From assembly GCA_016756855.1 (NCBI GenBank), contig JAESPD010000001.1, positions 62,001-126,000 on the forward strand: a stretch of DNA of 64,000 bases, in the 5' to 3' direction. Under the pieces are notes generated by a model. It was given only the letters and a program-made list of their open reading frames with translations. It ran no database searches and was not told the DNA's origin. The DNA is from a gamma proteobacterium endosymbiont of Lamellibrachia anaximandri (GTDB lineage Bacteria; Pseudomonadota; Gammaproteobacteria; Chromatiales; Chromatiaceae). Position 1 is the stretch's first letter. Every line of letters starts with the position of its first letter. The position numbers and the translations under genes were made by a program. This document shows positions 39,622-49,456 of this stretch, in pieces.

Positions 39622-42600
39622 CTATAACAGGATTCGTTCAATACCACCGCTTTGTATTTTGTGCTGAAAGTCGTCATACCATGAGTCACCTTGTAAGCGG
39701 CGTACAGCCTCTACCACGATATATTCAACATTGAGCCCGGTCTCATCACTATAGCGGCTGAGGCCCTGCTGGCAGGCGGGGCAGGCAGTCAGCATTTTTA
39801 CGTTATATTCCCCTTCTTTGGACAGCAGCGCTTTGCCTTTGTGCAACTCCGCAGATTTACGAAAACGCAGTTGGGTCGCGATATCGGGCCGACTGGTCCC
39901 CAGTGTGCCGGCTTCGCCGCAACAGCGGTCTGAAAGCAGAACCTCCTTGCCGGTCAGTGCCGAAGCTACAGTTACCGGGTTGTAGGTCTTCATCGGGCTG
40001 TGGCAGGGATCGTGATATAGATAGTTTGTCGGCTGATCTCCAGTCAACTTAACCCCTTTTTCCATGAGGTATTCATGGATGTCGAGCAGGCGGCAACCGG
40101 GAAAGATTTTTTCAAACTGATACTGCAACAGCTGATCCATGCAGGTGCCGCAGGAGAGAATTACCGTCTTGATGTCCATGTAGTTAAGGGTGTTGGCAAT
40201 TCGATGGAACAGCACCCGGTTTTCGGTGGTGATGGCCTGTCCTTTTTCGGTCAGGCCAGCGGCATTTTGCGGATAGCCACAGCAGAGGTAACCCGGAGGC
40301 AGTACCGTTTGGGTACCGAGCTCGTAGAGCATCGCCAGAGTGGCCATGCCGATCTCACTGTAGAGACGTTCTGAGCCGCAGCCGGGAAAGTAGAAGACTG
40401 CATCGCTCTCCTCAGTGACTTTTGCGGGGTCACTCAAGATCGGGATAGTGGTCTTATCTTCCAGATTCAAGGCGGCACGCAAGGTCTGTGTCTGTAGCTT
40501 GACCCGGATTGGGCGGCTGACCAGCTCTATTGCCAGTGTGCGGGGGGAGGGTTTGCCGGTGGAGCTGGGGGGCAGCCTGTCGGCTTTGCCCAGCAGGCCA
40601 AAATTGCCTGCAAGCCGGTGTCCGAGACTGAGCCCCTTGAAACCCCACTCAGCCATGCCTTTACGCATCCAACGGATGGTGCGGGGGTCGGAGATATTGA
40701 GGAAGGTCATCGCGGCCTGGGCACCAAGATTGCGTTTTTTCTGCCCCTTATCCACCAGTATCTTACGAATCCGGGTGGTGACATCACCAAAGTCGATGTT
40801 GACCGGGCAGGGTTTTTCGCATTTGTGACAGACGGTGCAGTGGTCCGCAATGTCGTTCATCTCGCCGAGATGCTGCAGGGAGACGCCGCGGCGGGTCTGC
40901 TCCTCGTAGAGGAAGGCCTCGATGATCAGTCCTGTGCCGAGAATTTTATTGCGGGGCGAGTAGAGCAGGTTGGCACGGGGGATATGAGTCATGCAGACCG
41001 GTTTGCATTTGCCGCAGCGCAGGCAGTGCTTGATCTCATCGTTGAGGGCGCCGAGTTCACTCGCCTCCAGGATGATGGCTTCCTGTTCCAGCAGGCGCAG
41101 GGATGGCGTGTAGGCATTCTCCAGGTTGGCGTCTGCGGCGAGCTTGCCGCGGTTGAACCATCCTTGGGGGTCGACCTGTTTTTTATAGGTCGCAAAGGCA
41201 TCGAGTTTGTCAGTTTCGAGATACTGCAGTTTGGTCAGGCCTATGCCGTGTTCGCCGGAGATGGCGCCGCCCAGTGAGGTGGCCAGTTCCATGATGCGTT
41301 CGACGATGCGGTCGGCTTGGTGCAGCATCTCATAGTCATCGGAATGAACGGGGATATTGGTGTGGACGTTTCCGTCACCGGCGTGCATGTGCAGGGCAAC
41401 GAATAGGCGGGAGCCTCGAATGTCTTGATGGATCTCCCGCAGGGCGTGGCGCAACGGACGCATATCCTGGCCGGTAAATATCTCGTCGAGACGGCTGGCG
41501 ATGTCCCGCCGATAGGAGATCAGCAGGTCGCGGCGCAACAGCAGATCGATGATCCGGTCCCCTGCACGAAGATGCTCCTTCTCGTCGCCGCTGAGCAGCT
41601 GGGCATGTTCTGCCGCTGGGGCATCCAGTTGTGCCAGGATCAATTCCCAGCGCCCCCGCGCCTGTTTCACGGCCTGATGGGCGAGGCCGACCTTGTCCTG
41701 CAGGATCTTGTGGCTCTCTGCGCTCGGCTCGTTTTCGTCGGCCAACAGCCGCTTACCACAATCATGCTCCAGACACTCAAGCACTGCGTCAGCGATGTGA
41801 ATCTTATTGCCGACCGACTCTTCGATATTGATCCGCTCCACGTCCCGGCTGTAGTCCGCCAGCCGATCCAGGGGGATCACCACATCCTCGTTGATCTTGA
41901 ACGCGTTGGTGTGGGCGGAGATGGCGGCTGTACGTGCCCGGTCCACCCAGAAACTGCGACGGGCCTCGGGACTGACGGCAATGAAGCCCTCCGCATCCCG
42001 GGCGTTGGCAAGCCGCACCACTTCGGCTGCAGCCTCTTCCACCGCTGTTTCGTCGTCACTGGCGATGTCTGCGAGCAGCACCATCTTGGGACGTTCCCGG
42101 CGGGGTGCCTTAGTGGAGTACTTGACTGCCTTGAGGTAACGCTCGTCAAGATGCTCCAGCCCAACCAGCAGCACATCGGGCTGCTGGTCGAGATAATCCT
42201 TGATCTCGACGATGGCAGGCACCGCCCGGCCAATGTCGCTGCCGAAGAATTCGAGACAGAGGGTGCGCGCCTGCTCCGGCATGCGGTGCAGTATGAAACG
42301 GGCGGAGGTGATCAGGCCATCACAGCCCTCTTTCTGTACCCCCGGCAGGCCGGAGAGGAACTTGTCGGTGACATCCTTGCCGAGTCCCGCCTTGCGGAAC
42401 ATCGAGCCGGGAATCTCCAGGATCTCAGGATCGGCGGTGAGAGGGTTGTGGTCGGCGTCGAAACGGGAGATACGGAAGCGCACCTGTGGTTGCTCGTGGA
42501 TCTTGCCCAGATTGTGTTCGAGGCGTTCGACCTCCAGCCACTCGCCATCGGGGGTGACCATGCGCCAGCTGGCCAGATTGTCGAGGGTGGTGCCCCAGAG

Positions 42601-43470
42601 TACGGCCTTTTTGCCGCCGGCATTCATGGCAATATTGCCGCCGATAGTGGAGGCGTCCTGGGAGGTGGGATCGACGGCGAAGGCGAGGCCGTCCGCCTCC
42701 GCCAGCTCCGAGACCCGGCGCGTGACAACTCCGGCACCGGTGGCGATGGTGGGTACCTCGCCGTTTACACCGGGCAGTGAGAGGGTCTCTATGATGCCTA
42801 GCTGCTCTAGTTTTTCGGTATTGATCACCGCACAGTGGGGGTCGAGGGGCACTGCACTGCCGGTGTAGCCGGTGCCGCCGCCACGGGGAATGAGGGTCAG
42901 GCCTGAGTTTATACAGGCGCGCACGATTGGGGCGACCTCCTCTTCCGTATCGGGGGTGATGACCACAAAGGGGATCTCGACGCGCCAGTCGGTGGCGTCG
43001 GTAGCGTGAGCGACCCGTGCCAGGCCACTAAAATCAATATTGTCCTTGCGGGTCAGGCCGATCAGGTTGCGTTGGGTCCTGCGGCGCAGTTCGATTTGCT
43101 GTTCGAACTGACTGGCGAAGGCGCTGACGGCACTGCGTGCGGCCTCCAGCAGCTTAAGAGCTTGAGCATTGTCATTGGCCCGCGACTCAAACTGATCGAG
43201 CCGATGGGCCAATGCGTTTATCAGTGCCCGGCGGCGTTCCGGGTTCTGCAGCAGGTCGTCCTGCAGATAGGGGTTGCGGGTGATAACCCACATATCCCCA
43301 AGCACCTCGAACAGCATACGGGCGGAGCGCCCGGTGCGGCGAGAGCCTCGCAGTGCCTCGATGGTGCGCCACATCTCTTCGCCGAGAAAACGGATAACGA
43401 TCTCACGATCCGAAAAGGAGGTGTAGTTATAGGGGATCTCGCGAATACGCTGCACTGGCTGTTCGTTCAT
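39622..43470 (-). CDS. DUF3683 FAD-linked oxidase / Fe-S / CCG-domain fusion dehydrogenase
   Basis: Very long protein, 1282 residues from ATG 43470. Domains in order: DUF3683 start ([20 protein letters not shown]), FAD-binding domain of the vanillyl-alcohol/glycolate oxidase type ([20 protein letters not shown]), FAD-oxidase C-terminal domain ([38 protein letters not shown]), two 4Fe-4S motifs ([16 protein letters not shown] and [16 protein letters not shown]) and two CCG domains (FPGCGSERL...CCGY and HDPCHS...CCGEAG). It resembles a fusion of GlcD/D-2-hydroxyacid dehydrogenase with a GlpC/LldE-like electron-transfer part. Substrate is probably a 2-hydroxyacid. A start at 43512 is possible but less like the family. 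Confidence 0.88.
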   Translation of the reverse strand: MNEQPVQRIREIPYNYTSFSDREIVIRFLGEEMWRTIEALRGSRRTGRSARMLFEVLGDMWVITRNPYLQDDLLQNPERRRALINALAHRLDQFESRANDNAQALKLLEAARSAVSAFASQFEQQIELRRRTQRNLIGLTRKDNIDFSGLARVAHATDATDWRVEIPFVVITPDTEEEVAPIVRACINSGLTLIPRGGGTGYTGSAVPLDPHCAVINTEKLEQLGIIETLSLPGVNGEVPTIATGAGVVTRRVSELAEADGLAFAVDPTSQDASTIGGNIAMNAGGKKAVLWGTTLDNLASWRMVTPDGEWLEVERLEHNLGKIHEQPQVRFRISRFDADHNPLTADPEILEIPGSMFRKAGLGKDVTDKFLSGLPGVQKEGCDGLITSARFILHRMPEQARTLCLEFFGSDIGRAVPAIVEIKDYLDQQPDVLLVGLEHLDERYLKAVKYSTKAPRRERPKMVLLADIASDDETAVEEAAAEVVRLANARDAEGFIAVSPEARRSFWVDRARTAAISAHTNAFKINEDVVIPLDRLADYSRDVERINIEESVGNKIHIADAVLECLEHDCGKRLLADENEPSAESHKILQDKVGLAHQAVKQARGRWELILAQLDAPAAEHAQLLSGDEKEHLRAGDRIIDLLLRRDLLISYRRDIASRLDEIFTGQDMRPLRHALREIHQDIRGSRLFVALHMHAGDGNVHTNIPVHSDDYEMLHQADRIVERIMELATSLGGAISGEHGIGLTKLQYLETDKLDAFATYKKQVDPQGWFNRGKLAADANLENAYTPSLRLLEQEAIILEASELGALNDEIKHCLRCGKCKPVCMTHIPRANLLYSPRNKILGTGLIIEAFLYEEQTRRGVSLQHLGEMNDIADHCTVCHKCEKPCPVNIDFGDVTTRIRKILVDKGQKKRNLGAQAAMTFLNISDPRTIRWMRKGMAEWGFKGLSLGHRLAGNFGLLGKADRLPPSSTGKPSPRTLAIELVSRPIRVKLQTQTLRAALNLEDKTTIPILSDPAKVTEESDAVFYFPGCGSERLYSEIGMATLAMLYELGTQTVLPPGYLCCGYPQNAAGLTEKGQAITTENRVLFHRIANTLNYMDIKTVILSCGTCMDQLLQYQFEKIFPGCRLLDIHEYLMEKGVKLTGDQPTNYLYHDPCHSPMKTYNPVTVASALTGKEVLLSDRCCGEAGTLGTSRPDIATQLRFRKSAELHKGKALLSKEGEYNVKMLTACPACQQGLSRYSDETGLNVEYIVVEAVRRLQGDSWYDDFQHKIQSGGIERILL

Positions 43471-43706
43471 CAGGCTGCCGGTTGGGATAAAAAAAGACCT
43501 CGCAAGCATCAATCTCTTCGAGGGAATGGCCTATTGTAGCCCAATTCAAAAGGGGGAGGCTTTGAGGGTTCTCAAGCAGATTCAGAGGTTATTCAAAGAC
43601 GCAAAAGGTAGCAAGTGAAACGAGCAGAAAATTTCGTTGAGGGGCAGGAAATTCTGCCCCCTGGATGTCGAATCCTTGGGGGAGGGAAAGCGTTTACCGT
43701 TACCGA

Positions 43707-44030
43707 TCAGGGGAAGTCGGCGTGGACTTCGTGATCCTCGAGAATACGTTCAATGTTGCAGGCGATATTGAAGTTGCCCTCATCCGATGGATAGCTTCGT
43801 ATGACGCATGCTTCGGCGGATAGCGGCGGCGTGATAGTCTTTCCCGGCATGATCTCCACTGCAAGCTGGGTGCCTGGTTCGAGTGATTGGTCAGACTCCA
43901 GCAGTATGCCGGTGCTGCTCAGATTTTTGACCATTGCAGCGGAGACAGTCTTACCTCCAGCGATGCGGAAACGGGCCGGGCATTCGATGTTCATGCGCAG
44001 AAAGTCACGCTTTTCGGCATAGTCATTCAT
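43707..44030 (-). CDS. PilZ domain protein
   Basis: Single-domain protein of 107 residues. The c-di-GMP-binding pattern is EKRDFLRMNIECPARF (RxxxR in slightly altered form) and VKNLSSTGILLESD (in place of DxSxxG), followed by a beta-barrel. Binding is plausible but the N for D change in the second motif leaves doubt. No other domain. It stands alone between the FAD dehydrogenase and the DUF4124 gene, in a region with a c-di-GMP phosphodiesterase 5 kb away. Confidence 0.82.
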   Translation of the reverse strand: MNDYAEKRDFLRMNIECPARFRIAGGKTVSAAMVKNLSSTGILLESDQSLEPGTQLAVEIMPGKTITPPLSAEACVIRSYPSDEGNFNIACNIERILEDHEVHADFP

Positions 44031-44268
44031 CCGCTCTACTCCTCATGTCTGTGATGATCGATTTGGAGAAATTGCAATTCGACAATTTTCCGACATTCTC
44101 GATTGAGGATAAATGTAGCAGCCTTTACAGATAACGAAAGTGCTCTTTCTGCCCAGAGAGGCATTTTGTTCCTGGGTTTTTGTTATAGAGTCTATTTCTG
44201 CTAACAGCGTCTTCAAGCGGAACCGTTCTGAACGGGGTAAACTTAACGCGTCTGTTTCCGAAACAGAC

Positions 44269-44297
44269 GTAGGCCCGATCAAGCTTGCGGATCGGGC
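44269..44297. repeat. REP-like single palindrome, family A
   Basis: One unit, GTAGGCCCGATCAAGC...GATCGGGC, slightly shortened in the loop, 45 bp before the DUF4124 gene. The rest of the 311-bp gap between the PilZ gene and that gene (44031-44341) shows no gene. Confidence 0.75.
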
Positions 44298-44341
44298 AAT
44301 CAGCTAACCGTTTCGCGCAGAATTTTGAAAGGGCCCTGGTC

Positions 44342-44806
44342 ATGATGAAATGCCTATTGTTTTGTTTGCTGTTATTGCCGGTTTTATCGGTGGCAAATGC
44401 GGAAACTGTCTATCGCTCGGTGGATGAGTCAGGGCAGGTGACCTATTCCGACACGCCGGGAAAGGGCCGGTCGGATGTGGTAAAGATGCCGTCCGGGCCA
44501 TCCACGGCGTCAAAACAGGAGGCGCAGGTACGGGAGAAAGCGATCAGGAATGCAGCCGACAAGGCTGGGCGTCAGCGGCAGTCGCTCAATCAGCAGCGTG
44601 CTGCCAATGTCAGTGAGGCTGAACAGGCTTTGCAGGCGGCCGAGGCCAGGTTGGACGATGCGAAGATCCTGCGGGATGAGGATCGTCAATCCACGGCTGG
44701 TGGAGGCCGTCGCATCCGCCCCGAATATTTCGAACGCATCAAGCAGGAAGAGGCAGCGGTGGAGGCGGCCCGGAAAAAACTGCAACAGGCACGCAACGGA
44801 CGTTGA
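44342..44806 (+). CDS. DUF4124 domain-containing protein
   Basis: Envelope protein of 154 residues: signal peptide (MMKCLLFCLLLLPVLSVANA), DUF4124 motif (ETVYRSVDESGQVTYSDTPG), then a long charged helical part with a probable coiled coil (SEAEQALQAAEARLDDAKIL to the end). ATG 44342 or 44345 is preceded by AAAGGG. Second DUF4124 protein of the window but not closely similar to the first outside the motif. Its stop overlaps the cca start by one base. Function unknown. Confidence 0.82.
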   Translation: MMKCLLFCLLLLPVLSVANAETVYRSVDESGQVTYSDTPGKGRSDVVKMPSGPSTASKQEAQVREKAIRNAADKAGRQRQSLNQQRAANVSEAEQALQAAEARLDDAKILRDEDRQSTAGGGRRIRPEYFERIKQEEAAVEAARKKLQQARNGR

Positions 44807-46017
44807 TGGAGATCTACCTGGTCGGCGGCGCGTTGCGTGACAGACTGCTCGGACTGCCGGTGATGGAACGGGACTATGTGGTAGTGGGCGCCACCCCGCA
44901 GATGATGCTCGAACGGGGCTTCAAACAGGTGGGGAAGGATTTCCCCGTTTTTCTCCATCCTCAGACCAGTGAAGAGTATGCGCTGGCCCGTACCCTGAGA
45001 AATCCAGTTTCAGGTAGCCGTTTTCCTGAACCCCATGCCGACCCGGATGTCACCTTGAAAGAGGATCTGGCGCGTCGTGATCTCACTATCAATGCGATAG
45101 CCGAGAGTGAAGCGGGCGAGATTTTCGACCCTTTTCAGGGGCGTCGTGATCTGCAGGCAAAGTGCTTGCGGCATGTCTCCCCGGCTTTCAGTGAAGATCC
45201 CGTCCGGGTCTTGCGGGTCGCCCGTTTCATGGCGAAATACGATGATCTCGGGTTTCAGATCGCAGCCGAGACCTTGTCTCTGATGCGGGAGATCAGCGCG
45301 TCCGGCTCCCTTGAAACTGTGGCGCCGGAACGGGTTTGGCAGGAGCTGGAGAAATCACTGCTGCTGCCGAATCCCATCCCTTTTATTGAAACCCTGCGGC
45401 AGTGTGGCGCCCTTGCCGCGTTATTCCCTGAGCTCGATTGTCTTTGGGGTGTGCCGCAGCCGCCCAAATGGCATCCCGAGATCGATACCGGTCTGCATAC
45501 GCTGATGGCCCTGGCGATGGCGGCCCGTCTCTCTGATGATCCCCTGGTGCGTTTTGCTGCGTTGACCCACGATCTTGGCAAGGGGAACACATCGGCGGAG
45601 ATACTGCCCAGCCACCACGGGCATGAAGGGCGCGGCGCACGCATCATCCGAATATTGTGCGAGCGGCTCAGAGTGCCGACCCATTACCGCCTTCTTGCTG
45701 AGCGTTGTGCAACCTACCATGGGCACATCCACCGTCTGGATGATTTGAGGCCTGGCACGGTATTGAAGGTACTGGAGGGGCTGGACGCCTTTCGCCAGCC
45801 GGAGAATGTGGCGCGTTTTCTGCTGGTCTGCGAGGCGGATTATCGTGGACGTGGCGGGTTTGAGGCGCGGCCCTATCCCCAAGCGTCGCGTTTCAACGAC
45901 CTGTTTCACGCAGCGACACAGATCGATAAAGGGGCGTTGAAGCGCATGAAGCCGGGTAAGGCGGTGGGAGAGGCGATCCGGGTATTGCGGCTGGAGGCGA
46001 TCAAGGCTGTGATCTAG
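44806..46017 (+). CDS. cca: Multifunctional CCA tRNA nucleotidyltransferase
   Basis: Adds or repairs the CCA end of tRNAs; with the HD domain it also has phosphatase/phosphodiesterase activity. The 403 residues begin MEIYLVGGALRDRLLGLPVM, continue with ERDYVVVGATPQMM (catalytic DxD region is ERDY) and RRDLTINAIAES, and contain the HD motif FAALTHDLGKGNTSAEIL of the gammaproteobacterial type. ATG 44806 overlaps the upstream stop by one base. Its TAG stop lies in the first bases of a REP-like repeat. Confidence 0.96.
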   Translation: MEIYLVGGALRDRLLGLPVMERDYVVVGATPQMMLERGFKQVGKDFPVFLHPQTSEEYALARTLRNPVSGSRFPEPHADPDVTLKEDLARRDLTINAIAESEAGEIFDPFQGRRDLQAKCLRHVSPAFSEDPVRVLRVARFMAKYDDLGFQIAAETLSLMREISASGSLETVAPERVWQELEKSLLLPNPIPFIETLRQCGALAALFPELDCLWGVPQPPKWHPEIDTGLHTLMALAMAARLSDDPLVRFAALTHDLGKGNTSAEILPSHHGHEGRGARIIRILCERLRVPTHYRLLAERCATYHGHIHRLDDLRPGTVLKVLEGLDAFRQPENVARFLLVCEADYRGRGGFEARPYPQASRFNDLFHAATQIDKGALKRMKPGKAVGEAIRVLRLEAIKAVI

Positions 46018-46101
46018 GCTGGTTCAAGCGTAGCGGAACTGCCAAACCATACATTCAGTCGACCCGGCAGTGCCCGATCCGCTACGCTTGATCGGGCCTA
46101 C
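46014..46101. repeat. REP-like double palindrome, family A, holding the cca stop codon
   Basis: First unit begins CTAGGCTGGTTCAAGCG with TAG 46015-46017 as the stop of cca; the second ends GATCGGGCCTAC. It sits between convergent cca and the TraB gene. Confidence 0.85.
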
Positions 46102-46123
46102 ATTGGGATCAGTTCTCAGAGAA

Positions 46124-47356
46124 CTAACCAGCCAACCGTTCGAAGATTCGAAACCCCGCCAGATAGGTGCCGACCGCCGAGCCCAGTGTGCTCAGAAAAA
46201 AGACCAGCAGAATGCGGGAGACTCGGTTGCGCCACCAGCCTTTGAGAGAGGTGGTATCGTTGCGCAGCGCTCCAAAATCGGCGACCGTCGGCTTGCGCAG
46301 ATAGATCTCCATGCCTGCGGTAACCATGCCTGCGCCGATGGTGGGATTGAGAGAGGTGATCGGGGCTGCCAGAAATGCGGTGATCACCGTGATGGGGTGG
46401 GCGGCGGCCAATAGAGCGCCAAGGGCTGAGAGGCCGCCGTTGATGAGCACCCAACCCATCACCAGTTGCCAGCCGAGTTCCGGGCTGCGCATGAAACCGA
46501 TGAAAAAACCCACCATCACCAGAGCGACAATTACCCAGGGGATCAGCTTTGGCCAGCGGCTTGGTTTGGGAATCCGTTCGAGGCTTTCGATGATCTTTTT
46601 TGGGGGAGCCTGCTCTGTCTCCAGATATCCGGCGATACCCTGCATGTGACCTGCACCTATGACCACCAGCAGGTTTTCATGTCCTGCCTGTTCGATCTCC
46701 TCACGCAGCCGGGCCGACATGTAGCGATCACGCTCGTCGATAAGTGGGAGGTAGAGATCCTGCCGGTCTTCGGCAAACTCCGCAAAGGTGGTCTCCAGCA
46801 TGTCGCCCTCTTTGAGGCGTTCGATCTCGGCTTCGTCCACCTCCTCTTTGGAGACGATACTGGCGAGCAGTCCAGCGAAGAGGCCGAAGCGTTTCCACCA
46901 GGCCAGATTACGGGAGACCCGCTTCAGGGTGACGCCGATCTCCCGGTCGATAAGCAGTAGTGGCAGATTAGCCTCGCGGGCAATGCGGATCGCTTCACGC
47001 TGCTCTGCACCGGGCTCTATGCCGAACTGGTCAGCCAGACGCTGTTGATAGGCGCCAAGCGCCAGGCTCGCCATCACCAGGGGTACCCGTCCCTCACGCA
47101 CGACTTTGAAGAGATCCATCTTCGCCAGGGCGTCGGGGTTCAGCAGGGCGTTATAGCGACTGGGGCAGAGTTCCACCGCGACGGCATTGAACTCTCCGCT
47201 CTCGAGCAGCTCCGTTACCTTCTCTGCACTGGCGCGGGATACGTGCGCGGTGCCCAGCAGGGTAATCCGGCTGCCATCAAGCTCGATATCAATTTGTGGT
47301 TCCTGTTGCCCTGCAGTCATCTCTGTTGGCCAGGTGATTTCTGAAAGCGGCATCAT
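46124..47356 (-). CDS. TraB/PrgY family membrane protein
   Basis: Protein of up to 410 residues. The N-terminal catalytic-like domain has RITLLGTAHVSRASAEKVTE and the second conserved motif VVIGAGHMQGIAGYL (GxGH), both defining TraB/PrgY; these are related to the Tiki/GumN protease fold. C-terminal 150 residues contain about four membrane helices (WPKLIPWVIVALVMVGFFIG; GWQLVMGWVLINGGLSALGA). Members restrict peptide pheromones or act as proteases, but the role in proteobacteria is not known. The start is uncertain: 47356, 47353 or 47320 are possible. Confidence 0.85.
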   Translation of the reverse strand: MMPLSEITWPTEMTAGQQEPQIDIELDGSRITLLGTAHVSRASAEKVTELLESGEFNAVAVELCPSRYNALLNPDALAKMDLFKVVREGRVPLVMASLALGAYQQRLADQFGIEPGAEQREAIRIAREANLPLLLIDREIGVTLKRVSRNLAWWKRFGLFAGLLASIVSKEEVDEAEIERLKEGDMLETTFAEFAEDRQDLYLPLIDERDRYMSARLREEIEQAGHENLLVVIGAGHMQGIAGYLETEQAPPKKIIESLERIPKPSRWPKLIPWVIVALVMVGFFIGFMRSPELGWQLVMGWVLINGGLSALGALLAAAHPITVITAFLAAPITSLNPTIGAGMVTAGMEIYLRKPTVADFGALRNDTTSLKGWWRNRVSRILLVFFLSTLGSAVGTYLAGFRIFERLAG

Positions 47357-47490
47357 ACCAGTGATAAGGAGAATACACAGGGTATCGCTGGGTCATAGGT
47401 TAAATAGCCTGATGAATCTGTAGTTGCTATGAGATGAATCGGGTAGTCTTATCTGACATCGCTGGAATCAGAGAGAAGCGGGAGGTTGGA

Positions 47491-47892
47491 ATGTTAGCGA
47501 GAGTGATTCTGCTGAGCTTGATATTGCTGCTGGTGTTGGGCGGATGCAAGACCATGGATGAACACAAGCAGGTCTCGGCGTTGGAAGATACGCTACGCCG
47601 GTATGAAGGCACCATTCGTTGGGGCAGTGTGGACAATGCCCAGGGTTTTCGCGCCCTCGATGCCGCAGGTGACCCCCCTCCACCGGTCAGAGCTGATCTG
47701 AGGGTTACGAGTTACGAGGTGGTCCAGGGACCGACGATGCTCGATGAGACGACGGCGGTACAGATTGCCGATATTCAATACACCTTTGATGAGCGTCCGG
47801 TGCTCAGATCGATCGTCGATCAGCAGGTCTGGAAGTACGACGAAACGAAAAAACTCTGGCAGCTGCAGACCCCTGTGCCCCTATTTAAATAG
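47491..47892 (+). CDS. Small lipoprotein
   Basis: Protein of 133 residues with a type II signal peptide MLARVILLSLILLLVLGGCK; LVLGGC is the lipobox, so it is likely anchored in the outer or inner membrane by its N-terminal cysteine. GGAGG (47481-47485) before ATG 47491 decides the start; the frame is open further upstream. The mature part has YEGTIRWGSVDNAQGFRALD and a domain-like C-terminus (VWKYDETKKLWQLQTPVPLF), seen in uncharacterised gammaproteobacterial lipoproteins. Function unknown. Confidence 0.8.
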   Translation: MLARVILLSLILLLVLGGCKTMDEHKQVSALEDTLRRYEGTIRWGSVDNAQGFRALDAAGDPPPPVRADLRVTSYEVVQGPTMLDETTAVQIADIQYTFDERPVLRSIVDQQVWKYDETKKLWQLQTPVPLFK

Positions 47893-48022
47893 TGTCTGAC
47901 CGATAATACCGTTTTTACCACGAAGCGCACGAAGTACACGAAGATATTTTATTGTTAATCAATCTTTTACCTTCGCGCTCTTCGTGTTCTTCGCGGTTAA
48001 ATATGGGTTTTCGGACGGACAC
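47892..48022. repeat. Palindromic CACGAAG-type repeat
   Basis: About 131 bp with imperfect inverted ends (GTGTCTGACCG at 47892, CGGACGGACAC ending at 48022). Inside are a CACGAAG-rich arm (ACCACGAAGCGCACGAAG) and its approximate complement (CTTCGTGTTCTTCGCGGT). It has a MITE-like shape but no coding sequence and no evident target duplication. It fills the gap after the lipoprotein gene. Confidence 0.6.
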
Positions 48023-48106
48023 TGAGTCGCTCAAGACAATGTGACGACCATAGGGTGCAAATCTGCGCGCAATATGTGATTGGAGTGGCTGAGAAGAGGA
48101 ACACCA

Positions 48107-49141
48107 ATGCAAGGAAATTCGCAATTATCACCAACCTCACGCTTTCTGCTGCTGGCTGCCGCCTTTGTGGTGCTGGTAGCGGGAATGAAAGCCGCAGCCT
48201 CGCTGCTGGTACCCTTTCTGTTGGCGCTATTTATCTCAGTGATAGCCGCACCACCCCTGTTTCTTCTCAAGCAGAGAGGCATTCCAACTGCGCTGGCGTT
48301 GCTGATCGTGATCTTGGGCATTGTCGGCACAGGCTTGCTGCTGGGCTGGCTTGTGGGTGGTTCGCTGAACGACTTCATCAATAACCTGCCGAAATACCAG
48401 GAGCGGCTGGCGGCGCAAAGCCAGAGCTTTTTGGTCTGGCTGGGTGAACAGGGTGTGGAGGTTGATGAGCGTACACTGACCACCTATTTCGATACAGGAA
48501 AGGCCATGGCAATGGCCGGAAAAGTCCTGAGCAGTCTGGGAAATGTACTGACCGAAGCGCTGTTCATCCTTATCACAGTCATATTTATCCTGGTCGAGGC
48601 TGCAGGGTTCCGCCGCAAATTACATCTATTTATTAAAGACCCGGAAGCCGCGCTGAGCCATATCGAAAAGATTACCTCGGACATCAAGCGCTACATGTCG
48701 ATCAAAACTTCAACCAGCCTGCTGACCGGGGTGATCATCACTGTTTGGCTGCAGGTGTTGGGCGTGGATTATCCGATCCTTTGGGGAACCGTGGCTTTCC
48801 TCTTTAACTATATACCCAATATCGGCTCTATCATTGCAGCGATACCTGTGGTGTTGCTTGCCTTGATCCAGCTGGGTGTAGGGGCTGCACTCTGGGTCGC
48901 AGTCGGCTACCTGGTGGTCAACAATCTGGTTGGCAATGTGATCGAGCCCCGTTTCATGGGGCGTGGTCTGGGACTCTCCCCGCTGATCGTATTCCTCTCT
49001 CTGGTATTCTGGGGCTGGATCCTGGGTCCGGTGGGCATGTTCCTGTCGGTACCCCTGACCATGATCGTGAAGATCATCCTTGATAGCAGCGATGAGACAA
49101 GGGTCATTGCCGATTTCCTGGGGCCTGAACCGGAAAAATAG
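48107..49141 (+). CDS. AI-2E family transporter (PerM/YdiK-like)
   Basis: Inner-membrane protein of 344 residues from ATG 48107 (AGAGGA six bases upstream). It has the typical arrangement: two or three helices at the start (FLLLAAAFVVLVAGMKAAAS; FLLALFISVIAAPPLFLL), a soluble segment of about 60 residues (NNLPKYQERLAAQSQSFLVW), and a five-helix C-terminal part with YIPNIGSIIAAIPVVLLAL and LVGNVIEPRFMGRGLGLSPL. Members export small molecules or act as Na+/H+ antiporters; a role in AI-2 transport is not implied. Confidence 0.9.
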   Translation: MQGNSQLSPTSRFLLLAAAFVVLVAGMKAAASLLVPFLLALFISVIAAPPLFLLKQRGIPTALALLIVILGIVGTGLLLGWLVGGSLNDFINNLPKYQERLAAQSQSFLVWLGEQGVEVDERTLTTYFDTGKAMAMAGKVLSSLGNVLTEALFILITVIFILVEAAGFRRKLHLFIKDPEAALSHIEKITSDIKRYMSIKTSTSLLTGVIITVWLQVLGVDYPILWGTVAFLFNYIPNIGSIIAAIPVVLLALIQLGVGAALWVAVGYLVVNNLVGNVIEPRFMGRGLGLSPLIVFLSLVFWGWILGPVGMFLSVPLTMIVKIILDSSDETRVIADFLGPEPEK

Positions 49142-49160
49142 GAGTTGGGCTCACAAGGGC

Positions 49161-49192
49161 TCCCCGATAGCGCAGGCTTGTCGGGATTTTTT
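49161..49192 (+). terminator. Terminator of the AI-2E family transporter gene
   Basis: Hairpin TCCCCGATAGC / GCTTGTCGGGA with small bulges and a GCAG loop, followed by TTTTTT. It starts 20 bases after the stop. The right arm and T-run are also the first TGTCGG element of the PEP-CTERM promoter region. Confidence 0.6.
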
Positions 49193-49216
49193 ACAGTCCG
49201 TGAAGGGGTTTTTACA
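49179..49216 (+). promoter_or_regulatory. Distal upstream activating elements of the first PEP-CTERM copy
   Basis: TGTCGGGATTTTTTACA (49179-49195) ends 205 bp before the sigma-54 promoter. A weaker tandem copy ending GGGGTTTTTACA (49200-49216) is shifted by 21 bases, two helical turns. The first has a one-mismatch twin, in the same orientation relative to its gene, upstream of the inverted copy. Confidence 0.6.
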
Positions 49217-49318
49217 TTTTGCAGAAGAATATAATTTGTATTTTAAGGAGTTTTTTTGATTATCCAATAAATACAGTGGGTTAGTGCTGTTTTTCTAGAA
49301 GCGTCAATAAATGTTACA

Positions 49319-49335
49319 TGTCGGATAATTTTACA
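49319..49335 (+). promoter_or_regulatory. Proximal upstream activating element, first PEP-CTERM copy
   Basis: TGTCGGATAATTTTACA, 65 bp before the sigma-54 -24 box. It shares TGTCGG-N4-TTTTACA with the other elements. The rest of the 315-bp gap is AT-rich and without a gene. Confidence 0.6.
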
Positions 49336-49399
49336 GAGTGTTGACATTTGGTCTCCGGGAAAATAATTTTTCATATATAAATTATAAAGTTATAAAACT

Positions 49400-49415
49400 T
49401 GGCACGTTGGGTGCA
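49400..49415 (+). promoter_or_regulatory. Sigma-54 promoter of the first PEP-CTERM copy
   Basis: TGGCACGTTGGGTGCA: perfect TGGCACG -24 element, GG and GC ten bases apart, 42 bp before the ATG. One base from the consensus TGGCACG-N4-TTGCA. Confidence 0.8.
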
Positions 49416-49456
49416 CCTGTTTAGGCAAATTACGAATTTTCTCAACGGAGAGACAC

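Noticed and set aside
41425-42780. 451-codon open frame opposite the FAD/Fe-S dehydrogenase
   Set aside because: Complete overlap with a strongly supported gene; high-GC antisense open frame without known motifs.
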